A stretch of 64,000 nt of DNA from positions 9,884,191 to 9,948,190 of the forward strand of contig NC_085862.1 of the NCBI RefSeq assembly GCF_034702125.1, given 5' to 3'. This DNA comes from Engraulis encrasicolus. Lineage: Eukaryota > Chordata > Actinopteri > Clupeiformes > Engraulidae. Position numbers and translations under genes: made by a program. Positions within the stretch are counted from its first letter, which is position 1, and each line of letters begins with the position of its first letter. Shown one piece after another: positions 38,775-51,800 of the stretch. Below the pieces are notes generated by a model, which saw nothing but the letters and a program-made list of their open reading frames with translations, was not told where the DNA came from and made no database searches.

Positions 38775-39630
38775 TGCTTCCTGAGGAGGAAGGATTGAAG
38801 GTCTCATCGCGAGGGTAGTCGTCCGCACTTTTCACATCACTTGAGAGGATGTCTGTCAAAAATGAGGTTTTAGGTTCCACGTCAGGTGGTGGGAGTGACA
38901 TTAATACATCCAGATCAGTGTCCAACTCAGATACTTAACATCCAACAAGTGTAGCCCACAAAAAAACACACATGTAAAAAAAACAAAAAATCAGAAGAGA
39001 AAAAAAAAATCTGTTCATGAGTCATTTCAGCACTTTAGCCAAAGGCACGAAGGAGGGAGACTGCAGAGTCAGTCGCCCAGAAGTCACTGGACTGAGCCGG
39101 GCCGGGTCTGGGGTCCGTTTCTCGATTCTTGTCGTTGCTCACCGTCTTAAGACCGTCTTACCATTCCCTTGGATTTAGTGGGGAGCGTCGCTGTCGAGAG
39201 AGAGTTGAGTCGCTCTTACAAAGGACTTTGCTAACGACGATAGCAAAGACGCTTTCGAGAAATAGACCCCTGGTCGGGCTGGGTCTGATCGGGACGGCCA
39301 GCCCTGCCTGCATGATCCCCTTTGGCTGTGGTCATAGCTGGATTGGCCATATGGCATACAGGGCACTCGCCCGGTGGACTGTTGATGACTTTGGCCTGTT
39401 CCTCCTCTCAGTCTAGTGGTATCCAGTCCTCATGCCACTTCGTACAGCTGACCTGTCCGAGTCAGATTTCAATATTGCCACATTTTGCCTGTTGCGGTCA
39501 AAATAGCTCGTAATAAATAGATGACTTAAAAACGTTGCCACAGGCGTCATTGTCTCTCTCAATGCTTGGCAGACCGGACTTGGCCGAAAATGCCCGGCCT
39601 GTTTTTTTGGTCCCAGCCCAGTCCTGTCCG
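38775..39630. other. intergenic; MITE of the 'TTTCTCGA' family at 39107-39268
   Basis: 'gggtccgtttctcgattctt' and 'acgctttcgagaaatagacccc' form the ends of a third copy of the family seen at 15887 and 20491. The remainder is unassigned. It lies just past the EAAT gene stop codon and may include its 3' UTR. Confidence 0.5.
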
Positions 39631-39635
39631 CGGGG

Positions 39636-39794
39636 TCAGACTTGGCAGATGTTGTAGTAGACGGTGGGCCTCTCGATCACCGTGTCTCCAAACACCTCAT
39701 ACACACTGTCCTTGCTGGCTAGGAGCGGCACCTCGGTCCCAGATACGTTCAGGTCCTGGAGGTTATGGGAGTTTGGAGGGTTGCCATTGGCAGC
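39636..39794 (-). CDS. slc1a7: slc1a7-like last exon (cytoplasmic C-terminus)
   Basis: 159 nt including TGA at 39638-39636, acceptor ctgttgcag. It encodes 52 residues rich in polar residues and ending [12 protein letters not shown]. The acceptor directly abuts a GA microsatellite (39806-39890), so its pyrimidine tract on the coding strand is formed by CT repeats. Confidence 0.9.
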   Translation of the reverse strand, partial: AANGNPPNSHNLQDLNVSGTEVPLLASKDSVYEVFGDTVIERPTVYYNICQV

Positions 39795-39805
39795 CTGCAA
39801 CAGAG

Positions 39806-39869
<64 letters not shown>

Positions 39870-42800
39870 AGAGAGAGAGAGGGAGAGGCACGGGGATTAG
39901 ATGTTGGCACGATATTTTGAACACACCCTTAGTCTGCATGCAACAAGAGCTACAGGGATCATAACATCACATTTAAGCGCATCCATTGGAACAACAAACT
40001 TCTGACAGCAGAACATTGGGTTTGACTACCAAAGGTAACATACTGGTGGTGTCCTTCAAGAAACCAATACTACTTAATACTCTCAACCCTCAAACAGTGA
40101 ACGAAAACAACAGGCCGACTCCTAATAATACAATGTTTTTTACATGCTTGGTTCCTGATCTGAGGAACCTGACTCACCTCTGCGTCTGTCGGGAAGTCTT
40201 TTCGACACAAGTGGCCAATGATGCCCGCTGCTAAAGCATCTCCCAGCACATTGATCATTGTTCGAAAGCGGTCGCTGAAGAAAAAAAAAAGTAAACGGAT
40301 TATTCAAGACATCAGCTTTCCAAATACAATTTCAGTTGTACATGCATCCCCCATATCCAGTTTCATTACTCGGACACAGGGGTGTCGTATAGGGGGGTAA
40401 CGTGTGACTGAGTCACCAGGGCCCCGTGTATATGGGGGGCCCACACAGTCTGATTTATGTAGACATATGGCTGGCTGAGGGGTCCATTGGAGCTGACTGT
40501 ACATAGGGCCCAACATCTGCGACTGGTTGATTCCGCCGAATCGGGGGGCAATCGCTATTCCGACATGCCGCTATTCCGACATGCCGCTATTCCGCCACTT
40601 TTTAGGGGTTAGGGTTAGGGTTAGGGTTAAGGTTGGGGATGTCGGAATAGCGGCATGTAGGAATAGCGGCGGACGGTGGAAAACGTGTCGGTATTCCGAC
40701 AATAGACATTAACGTCGGAATAATAACGACATGTCGGAATAGCGCCACGTAACCGCCGAATCGGTACATATTCCCAAATCCACATGTCCCAGAGATAAAT
40801 GGCCATAAAGTCATTACAATAATAATTACATGCATTGTTAAAGTTTGAAAGAATATTACTTGTGAATTTGGTGAATATCAATATAGAAACCATATCTTTT
40901 TAAATAATGGGTTAAAAAGTGGTAACAGGAAGGACACTGTAAAAGTCACCATCCCCAAAAGTCCAATAAAGTAACAACATTTTTACTTCTTATTTTTACT
41001 TCTTCTTTTATTCAAAATAGTACTTCTTTTTATGTGGTGAAAATCCTTTATCTGTGAGTGATGTAAGCTCCTAGAAATTGTGTAATTTGGGCAATGTACC
41101 ATTATTTTACAGGGGTTTCTTTATCTCAGTAACAGAATTGACATTAACTCAGGGGACACTGCAAAATTATTTAAAAAAATATAAATATTGCACTTATGCA
41201 TGTTGACAACATTGCTAACTGCTACATTACACCTAGAACAACATAACAATGTGAAAATAATGTGATTTCATCAATAATTAACAAATAAAAGACACCTTGA
41301 AAGATAACTTTTTACTGTGAGGGACAGGGAATATGTACCGATTCGGCGGAATCACCCAGCTACGCCCCTGTTCAGACAAGAGAGGAAAGCTCACGATGGA
41401 AAACTTACAGGATCCAATCAATGGCCACGATGAGGGTGATGTCATCGGGGGGAAGCCCCACGGATGTCAGCACTATCACCATGGTGACGAGGCCAGCCTG
41501 GGGGATTCCGGCAGCACCGATGCTGGCAGCTGTAGCGGTGATGCTGAGAGGATAGGTGAGAAATTGAAGAGGGGAGAGAGAGAGACTTTATTAATCCCCA
41601 AGGGGAAAATTGAGTGCCACCTGGCCATACACACAATACATAACAGGAAGACAGGACAAATACATAATAAATAAAAGCTAAGAAATAAACAAAAAAACAG
41701 TCAATCATATAAACTCACAAAGAATCTCAACAACATGATAAAACCATTAAAAAGTCACTCAGCAGGTGTTGTTAAAAAATCTGATACAGTATATCACGAA
41801 AGTGAATACACCCCTCACAGTTTTTCAGATTTTTGAGTATATCTTTTCATAGGAAAGCATTACAGAAATTTCACTTTGACACAATTATTAGTGACCTTTT
41901 AACAACTTATTTAACCGCTTAAATTTCTTTTTCACTCAGAAAAAAACAAAATACAGCCATTAATGTTTGAACATGTACTCACAAAAGTGAGTACACCCCA
42001 GATTAAAATCCGGTAGAGAAGGGGCTGTGTTTGCTCGAATCGTCTCGAAATGAAACGAAATGAAAAGAGCTGAAAAGGGAGGTCATCAGTGTGCGTTTCA
42101 ACCTTTCTTTGCATTGAACTTTTACATTTTGAGTCTGCATCTGGCTTAAATAGATTGGTGTGAGATTTGAATGCAATCCTATGGAGCATATCTTAACCTA
42201 ACCTCAACCTAAATGCAGCATCACATGCCAAGTGCGAGGAATTTGCTAGATTTTTTAATAAAAAGATTGCCGACATTAGAGAAGGCATCCAAGGTGGAAA
42301 CGCAGCAACCTCTGTCGCCCACTCAGGCGATACACCGAGGGGAGGGTTAAACCCCCCTAGGAGACCTGAGAGCTTCCAAAAGTTGTGTCCAATTACAGAG
42401 GACGACCTCTGTAAAATAGTCAGGGAAAGTAAGCAGTCTACCTGCAGCCTTGACGCGATCCCCACATATCTGCTAAAAAACGTACTTGGTTGCTTAGCAG
42501 CACCTTTACTGCAAATTGTTAACACCTCTATGCTTACAGGCATTTTTCCAAGCTCATTCAAAACAGCCATGGTAAAGCCACTCCTAAAAAAGACAAATTT
42601 AGATCAGAATTCTTTAAACAATCTACCGACCTATATCAAACCTCCCCTTTATAAGCAATGGTACTAGAAAAGTTGTATTTAAACAGCTTAATCAACATCT
42701 GGCTGGGAATGATATCTTGGAAAAATTCCAATCAGGCTTCAGAGCCAACCATAGCACCGAAACAGCACTAACCAAAATAATAAGTGATCTTAGGCTCAAC

Positions 42801-45800
42801 AGTGCCGCAAACAAAGTTTCAGCACTTATCCTCCTCGACCTCAGTGCCGCCTTTGACACGATAGACCACAACATACTAATTGACCGCCTTGAATCTTGGG
42901 TAGGCTTGTCCGGTCACGTCTTAGAGTGGTTCAAAACATATATTACAGGAAGACAGTTTTTTGTCACCATCGGAGAATACGTCTCCAACAAGTATGATGT
43001 GCCTTTTGGAGTTGCTCAGGGTAGTTGCTTGGGCCCTCTCCTCTTCTCTCTCCATCATCAGAGAGCACAATGTTGATTTTCATAGCTATGCCGATGACAC
43101 TCAACTATATATCTCTGTCGAGCCTAGCCAAACCACTGCCATTCATGCCTTGACTAAATGCATGTCTGCCATTACAGATTGGAGATGAACAGTAACTTCC
43201 TAAAATTAAATGAAGATAAAACTGAAGTGTTGCTCATTGGGCCTAAGAAAAAAACGTTGCAAAACTCCACTCAAGCCTAGGTGACCTAAGCATACACATT
43301 AAAGATAAGGTTACTAGCCTAGGTGTGGTCATAGACTCGGATTTGAGCTTTGAGCCTCACATCAACAAGATAACAAAATCTGCTTTTTTTCCATCTTAGA
43401 AATGTCAACAAAGTGCGCGGCTTGGCCCCCCGACAAGACGCTGAGAAACTTATTCATGCCTTTGTCACCAGTAGGATAGACTACTGCAATGCTCTTTTCT
43501 CTGGTCTCCCAAAAAAATTAATTGACAAATTGCAACTCATTCAAAATTCTGCGGCAAGAATCCTAACAAGAACCAGAATGAGAGAGCACATCTCTCCTGT
43601 CTTGGCAGACCTGCACTGGTTACCTGTCTCATACAGAATCGACTTTAAGATTCTGCTCACAGTATTTAAAGCATTAAATGGACTTGCCCCTAGCTATATC
43701 TCAGACATGCTCTCTTTTTATGCCCACTCAGGTCCACTGATGCCAAGCTGCTAAGGACCCCCACCCCCCCGCAGAAGAAGATCGGCGACGCCGCGTTTGC
43801 CTGCTATGCGCCCAAGAGATGGAACACCCTCCCCATCGAGATCCGATCAGCCACCTCCGTCGACTCCTTTAAGAAGCAGCTGAAGACCCACCTCTTCATC
43901 CTTGCCAACTCCTAGCCGCCAAGACGTCATAGTGTCCCAGCCGCCGCAGCGCCCTTACTACTCGCAATCCAGCCCTGGCAGGGGGCTCCCCTAGGTGGCC
44001 GCTGGTCTCTGCCTGAGGTTTCTTCCTGACTACAGGGGGTCTTTTTTCTCAGACCTCACTGAGCTTTTTTTCCCCCTCACAAACTATGAATCAAGCGAAA
44101 GGGAGTTTTTCCTCACCACTGATGCCACCAGGGGCCGCACCTGAGCGCCCAATCTCTGTGTGACTATCTATGACTTATGATAGGCCCAGCCACTATGGAC
44201 CTTACACATCTAAGAATCCTGGTCCTAACCTACGTTGACCTTATGACTCTACATTCTCTGTCTATCTCTTCTTCCTCTGCCTTCCTGCTTTTTCTGCCTC
44301 TCCTCTATACCTCTCCTTTTAAATCTATCTCTCCTCTCCTTTTAAATCTATCTCTAACGATGTTTTTTCCCATTTGTTAAGCACTTTGAGTTACATGCCT
44401 TGTATGACACAGTGCTATACAAATACAATTATTATTATTATTATATTATTATTGATCTGCTTCAGTAGTCACAGTGCATGTTGACATGCATGTTTCTTTT
44501 AGGTGTATTTCAGATTGCCAATGTTGACAGCATTCATGCATCCCCAAACCACTTCAGTCCCACTACCATGCTTGGCTATTGAGAGGATACACTTTTTTTT
44601 GTAAAACTCACTTGTTTACCACCACACATGCTTGACACCATCTAAAGCAAATGTGTTTATCTTGGTCTCAAGAGAGATGAACAGACCAAGGATATGGATC
44701 ACTGGAAACCATGTTGTGTGATCTGAAGAGACCAAGAGGAACAAATATACTTTAGATGGTGTCAAGCATTTGTGGTGGTAAACAAGTGAATTTTACAAAA
44801 CAAGTGTATCCTATCAAAAGCCAAGCATGGTAGTGGGACTGACATGGTTTGGGGATGCATGGATGCTGTCAACATAGGTAATCTGAAATACGCCTAAAAG
44901 AAACATGCATGTCAACATGCACTGTGACTACTGAAGCAGATCATGATATTCTCCATAGGATTGCATTCAAATCTCACACCAATGTATTTAAGCCAGATGC
45001 AGACTCAAAATGTTAAAATTCAATGCGAAGAAAGGTTGAAGGTACACTGATGACCTCCCTTTTCATCCCTTTTCATTTCGAGACGATTCGAGCAAACACA
45101 GCCCCTTCTCTACCGGACTTTCATCTGGGGTGTACTCACTTTTGTGAGTACATGTTCAAACATTAATGGCTGTATTTTGTTTTTTTCTGATTGAACAAGA
45201 AATTTAAGCAGTTAAATATGTTGTTAAAAGGTCACTAATCATTGTGTCAAAGTGAAATTTCTGTAATGCTTTCCTATGAAAAGATATACTCACAAATCTG
45301 CAAAAACTGTGAGGGGTGTATTCACTTTCGTGATATACTGTAGCTGCAGGAATAAAATATCTTCTAAACCAGAGCCGTCTAATAAGAGTTGCGCAAACCG
45401 GGGACCAGGAAGTCGGTTGGTGATGTGATTCGTGTAGATTAAAATGTTTCTTAACAGTAAACTTCTGTTCGTTGGAAACTAACACAGAACCATCACATAC
45501 CAAACAAAGATTAAGTACAAACAAACTACATTACCTTTACGACATTTTCTGTGTTCTGCGGCCACCTCCTAGAACTAAGTAACTTCTAATAGAACTAAAG
45601 TCAATGGGGATTTCCATGTTAACGCTCCGTGAGGCTCCATGAGAGCCGCCATTGCTGTGGAAAGATTGGTCCATAGAGGTCTATGGGAGTGACCTAACTC
45701 TGTTATTAGATGGCTCTGTTCTAAACCTTTCGGTGGAGCATCTAGGTAGGAGGAGCCTTTGGCTCCTGCCACTTTTTGTGATCAAGCTGAACAGATGTAC

Positions 45801-48800
45801 GATTTTATTTTAACCCTTTAGAAGGACTGGACTGTCGAAAAGCCAAAAGGACTATCGCTTTAATGGCAATCTATAATTTCGTATCCTCTTTTGGTTAGTT
45901 GTTGCCCGCCTTTTCAATGTTTGTCTTTGATGTGTTGTTACAATAAAAAAAGAGGAGATGTGTATGACACTGGGTGGTTAGATATTAGGACTGTGTCATG
46001 CAGCCACAAATTAACACACTATGCAGTAAAAGAGCAAATCCACTTAAGACATCTAATAATAATAATAATAACTTTTTATAGCTCAATGCATTTAGTAATA
46101 ATGAAATAAAATGAAAAAAATAAGAAAATGAAATGAATAGAATAGCGTAGAATAGAAAAAAGGACAAACAAAATGAAAGAGTTAGGGTCAAAACATGCTG
46201 AGCATTAATAAAATACTGAAATGGTATAAAATATAAAAAGAGTAGCATAGAACCACAAGAATCAACAAACGCAGACGTGGCCCCTGGTGTCAACAGCGGT
46301 AAGATGTATATGTATGTATGTACACTACAGTACGTATGTATGTACAGTATGTATGCTTGTATGTATGCATGTACAGTATGTACATTATGTCTAGTGTGTA
46401 GAGGAAGTGTGTGGCCAAAGTCTTTGTATTACCTTATGGTGACCAGCTGGCCAAAGTCGAGTTCGTACTCGTTGACCTGAGCGATGAAGATGGCGGCCAC
46501 CGCCTCGTACAGGGCCGTGCCATCCATGTTGATGGTGGCGCCCACGGGCAGCACGAAGCGGGCGATCTGCCGATCCACATGACAGTTCTCCAGCAGACAC
46601 TTCATGGTGATGGGAAGAGTTGCAGAGCTGTTGCAACGAAGGAGAGGAAAGGAAAAGCTGTGAAAAGCTATCCACGTCAAAGTAAAAGCCCTGGTCACGT
46701 CAAAGTAAAAGCACCGGTCAGTCAGTTCCTTGATTATGGTACGGTTGATCATAAATTATTACTTTTTATTTTTTATCTTATTTTATTTATTTATTTATTT
46801 TGGGGGGGTGGCCTTTATTACTATAGGAGAGTGTGAGAGTAGACAGGGAATGACTGGGAGAGAGAGATGGGGCAGGGTCGGGAAATGACCCCGGCCAGAG
46901 TCGAACCGGGGTCCCCGTGGGCAACGTAAGCCCAAATGTGGGGGGCTTAGCGCACTGCGCCACAGCACCCCCTGGTCATAAAAGTTAAGGAAAGGATAAT
47001 GGAACATAATGTATTGGATCCTGTCTGTCTATCTGTCTGTCTCTATTCTACTTGAATGCAGTCTGTCTGTCTGTCTGCCTCTCTGTCTGTCTGTCTGTCT
47101 GTCTGTCTGCTGCTTGGATGCAGTGTGTCTGTCAGTATGTGTGTGTAGCTATGGATAGTGTTTGTGTGTCCATGTCTGTGTCTGTCTTTGAGGTGGCGAG
47201 GGCACTGACATAGAGGAGGTGGCGATACCCCTACTGACCTGGAGGAGGTGGCGATACCCCTATACTACTGACCAGTGTTGCCAAAAGAAAATCAGCCAAA
47301 GTCGCTATTGGCTCGCTGAAAAGTCGCTAGATGATGTCATGACGTTACATATGACGTCACAGCATCACACATGGTGTGCTGATCTACAGAAAGCATGCCC
47401 ACATGCCTTCGTCCACAGTAGAAATGGGCGGTGCTAGCAACTTTTTGGAGATCAGAGCTAATCTGCAGCCCTGCTTAACTGTGGGAAACGCTTCTAACGG
47501 CAGCGTAGAGTCACAATTATGTTGAAAAACGATGAATTTGTCACAAAGTCGCCAGATGCACCAAAAAGTCGCTAAAGGCGCTAGATGAGGTTTCTAGTCG
47601 CCAGGGACGTCAAAAAGTCGCTAATCTAGCGTCAAAGTCGCTAAATCTAGCAACACTGCTACTGACTGACCTGGAGGAGGTGGCGAGTTACTCCCCTACT
47701 ACTGACTGGACCTGGAGGAGGTGGCGAGGGCACTGACCTGGAGGAGGTGGCGAGTTACTCCCCTACAACTGACCTGGAGGAGGTGGCGAGGGCACTGACC
47801 TGCAGGAGGTGGTTAGGGCACTGACCTGGAGGAGGTGGCGAGGGCACTGACCTGGAGGAGGTGGCGAGTTACACCCCTACTGACTGACCTGGAGGAGGTG
47901 GCTAGGGCACTGACCTGCAGGAGGTGGCTAGGGCACTGACCTGGAGGAGGTGGCGAGGGCGATGACCATGGCCTGCAGGAGGCCCCTGATGAAGACGAAG
48001 GGGTTCTTCCTCGTCAACAGGAAGTAGAAGAGCGGCAGCAGGATGAGGCCGTGGACGAAGAGTCCCGCCAGCACCGTGATGCCGTACCAGCCCAGCTTCT
48101 TGCCCAGCGAGGACGGGTCGCTCATGTCCAGGATCTTGCCGGCCACCAGGAAGATGATGCCAAATGGGAAGTACCTGCCAGGAAAAACAAAGGTGTAAGG
48201 CAGTGGTTCCCAAACTTTTTTCCCTGCGCACCCCCTTGCACATTTCAATGTGGTTCGCGCACCCCGCAAGCAAATTTATGGTGTGCTGATGGCCACGCAA
48301 GTATGGATTTACTGCGCATTCACTGCACATTATGCACGATCGTTTTGGGGAATGCTCTTTTCCAATAGTCAAGGAGTTAAACTGCACTTCAGATGGACCC
48401 TTCCAGCATACAATTCACCATAAAATTAAAAAAAAATAATATTCGTTAATGCTAGATATAAAACACACATATCCACCATTGCTCTATTCAGCTCGCGCAC
48501 CCCCTAATTGCAGGCCGCGCACTCCCAGGGGTGCACGCACCCCAGTTTGGGAAACCCAGGTGTAAGGTGCTGGATTTATGGCTCATTCTTTTGAAACTCG
48601 GCTGCCGGTAAACCAGAGGTTGTTCTCCCGACAACCGTTGTAAAAGCGTGTATACCCGGAGTATACCCACTTCTAAATTTCAGGGATTTCAGTATACCCA
48701 CTTAAAATGGATTGATCCATTGTTTTGAATAGCACAAATATATACAGTATACCCACTTCAAAAAATGCTCAAATATACAGTATACCCACCATAAAAAAGT

Positions 48801-51800
48801 AGACCACACCACTGGACAATACAAACGTCTGAAAACACTAATGTTAAACGAACTCGGAGTACGGAGTTTCAAAAGAATGCACCAGTTGGCTCCAGTCTCT
48901 TTGGGGTGTGGGTTCGAATAATGAAAAGCTGGTTCTTTACCCTACTATACAGACACAGTCATGGACGAGTCATAAACATTATGTCAATGTCATAAACATT
49001 TCATGGTCTTGAAAAGTTGACATTGCTAGGGTTGTCTTTAACCATAGCCAAATGTTATTTAATGTCAACAGTCATAAAATGTTTATGACCTAGACGGACA
49101 TAATCTTTATGATACGTCCATGACTGTGTCACGACACTGTCATGATACTATCATGTCATACCTATGATGCCGGCGTCAAGTAAAGTATCACTCTTTATTT
49201 CATTGTACCCGTTACAGTAATTATGTATAGTCTAACAACCTACACAGTAAACAAATGGGGTGATAACTTTCACTGAGTAAACTTGTATAACTCCAGATGG
49301 AGCATTTACAACACTGTGCATGTCTGTGTACTAAATGTGTAGTAAATATCATGTGAAATTAGATGTACGGCATGGAAACTTGGTTATGCATGGCCTGCCT
49401 GATACATTTGAAAGTTGAATGCATATGTATCTTCTCAGATTTTTACATACGCAACGATTCAGTAGGAAATCTACTGAAGTCTTAGTACTACATGAGGCCC
49501 CAAATTGTACCATGTCCTTGTACTAATTTTGTACAGAGGATCTGGAGCTTCATAATCAAGCATCAAGTGGGGGGGTCACTCTGTACCCAATCGCTGATGC
49601 TTGGTTGTAGCGTACAGTATGTAATATGTAAGGAGTAACGGCCGACGAGGTGTCCCGATATCAAGGGAAATAATGAACGAGGCGGAGCGTTCTAACAGCC
49701 CGACGGCGCAGTATTTATAAAGCACATTACCATACTCCCAAAAGACAGAGAAGAGAGACTGAAAATATTATACATAGATAACTATCACTATCACTAGGGT
49801 TGCCAACCGTCCCTTGAAATCGTCCCGTATTTAGAGATAAAAGTACAGGTTCCGTATTGAGCTGAAACGGACACGGGACGTTAAAATACATAAGAATGCA
49901 GGAAATTACATCTAAGAAATTCTAAATCGTTGCGGTGGAAACCCCCAGACCCCCTCCACAATGAAATGTCGCACATTTTTTTCCATTCACAGTTGGCAAC
50001 CCTAACTATTACCAAAGGTGATAGTTCACTAGATCACTATCACCACACAGTGTCATTAATTGTCAGCCATGCTTTTTATATCAACTGTACGTATGTGGAT
50101 ACACAGTGAATATATGTGACAGAGGTGTTCCTGCACGGTTCGTCACCCTCGGGGATGCGAACCTGCCACCTAGTCAAATACATCTGTTCGGCAATGGGAG
50201 TCAAAGTACGAGACCGCTGAGCTAAAGGGCCCCTCCCATAGCCCAACGCTTCCGCACTGTATTGAGGCTTCGGGAGGGAGGTTTACTACACGTAACGTTC
50301 CACGCCACACTCTGCTAGTTGGCCTCGCTCTGTTACATATACTGTGTCATGTGTAAAACAGACAAACAGACAGACTGGTTATTGTGGCTAATCCGTTTGC
50401 TACTACATGGCTACGTAGTCTGGGTTTCAAAAGGCCGTCCAAGACCTTATTGTGGTTTTGGAAGAGGTAGAGTGAGTGGGTTCCCTCCTTGCTCTCCCTC
50501 TCTCCCCTGCCAGGCCTGTAATGGGCATGTGAAGTGCTTCACTCGAGCCAGGCTGGGCTTAGCCAGGACTACTAGAGTACTACCATGGCATCCAGCTACC
50601 GCGCAATGTTGCAGTGTTGCCAGATTGGGCTGTTTTCAGCCGAATTGGGCTGCTTAGTAAGGCCGTCTGCGGGTAGAAATGGGCAAAAAGGTAGTTTGGC
50701 GGGGGGGTTCTGCAAATGTATGGCCGTAAAAATCAATAGAATTCAAAATTGGCCGGAATTTAGTGCCTCGACGCAGGTTTTGATGCTTTTTTGGTGTGTA
50801 AATCATCGGTTTCATCTGCCAACCCTGCACACAAGGCATGGGCGGGTGTGGTGAGGGTGATGGGGACACCTGTGGCTCAGGTGAGATGGGGTAGGTCATT
50901 GGGGCTAAGCTCCAGCAATGGAGGAGGTACCCAACATAACACTCTGGCACTGCCTTCATCCTGGCACAGGGACACTGGAAGAGCAGACCACCTGTCGTGT
51001 CCTCACCTCACGCATGGTTGGACACTGACAGCCAGTTGGGGCCTTAATGGCTGCTTGGCTTGGAAGGGGAAGGTTTCAATTGCCGGTCCCCTGCTAGGCG
51101 ATAGGCCAGATGAGGCAAACAATGAAGCTGACACTCTCTCAACATCCAAACTGCCAGCTAGCCCATTAGCTTAGCAAGGACAGTATAAAACTACAGTAGC
51201 TCTGAGTATCATGCTATGCAACGGGACACCTAAAGAAGACTCCAGTTTTCATGTTATGTTTATCCATGGGAAAGTAACACAAGTCAACTTTATGTGTGTC
51301 AGATAGTTTGCTTGTTGTTGTTTGTGTGAAAGCAGAGGGAAAAGGTAGGCTGTCACAATTTGTAAACAAACAAGCTCAAAGGCTTTTTTTTCTGTATGAT
51401 TATGAAAGGCAAAACATTGGCACAACATTACAGCATGAAATGCCACGACTCATTGCGATGCAAAGTCAAGCATTTTGCAGTGGAAAATATAGAGATTACC
51501 CACAAGCTCAGGGATAAACCTTTAAAAAAAGAAAGAAAAAAATCTGCACTCACAAACTAAGTCTCATTATTTATTTATAGATTACCACCATGTCCATAAG
51601 CAAACGCGTTTAGGCTATCAAGCCTTCACCAGTACCACGCACTGATGAAGGCTTGATAGCCGAAACGTAATCTACAAACCCCAACTCCGATGAAGTTGGG
51701 ACGTTTGAAAAACAGTGAATAAAATCAAAATGCTATCATTTTCAAAACATTCAATCTATTCATTAGATGGAGAATAGTGAAAAGACAACATATTAAGTGT

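Larger units (their letters stand above)
41787..45340. mobile_element. Tc1-derived foldback element, split by an L2-like LINE
   Basis: Bounded by TA (41785-41786, 45341-45342). Left end CAGTATATCACGAAAGTGAA and its inverse at the right. The whole element is nearly palindromic: 41787-42195 plus 44451-44665 pair with about 44745-45340. This suggests arms of about 600 bases around a short centre near 44700. The LINE fragment fills 42196-44450. Confidence 0.85.

Noticed and set aside
40606..40630. True telomere
   Set aside because: Only four TTAGGG-like units, inside a TIR element. It is interstitial and too short for a chromosome end.
45891..46109. Frame in EAAT intron as an extra exon
   Set aside because: No similarity to SLC1 proteins. 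The exons on either side already join in frame.
46795..46980. Possible functional tRNA on the minus strand
   Set aside because: A and B boxes are good, but the acceptor stem does not close and the tRNA-like head runs into a SINE body.
47902..48387. 161-codon minus frame over the EAAT exon
   Set aside because: An out-of-frame shadow of the 47941-48174 exon running into minisatellite and intron.
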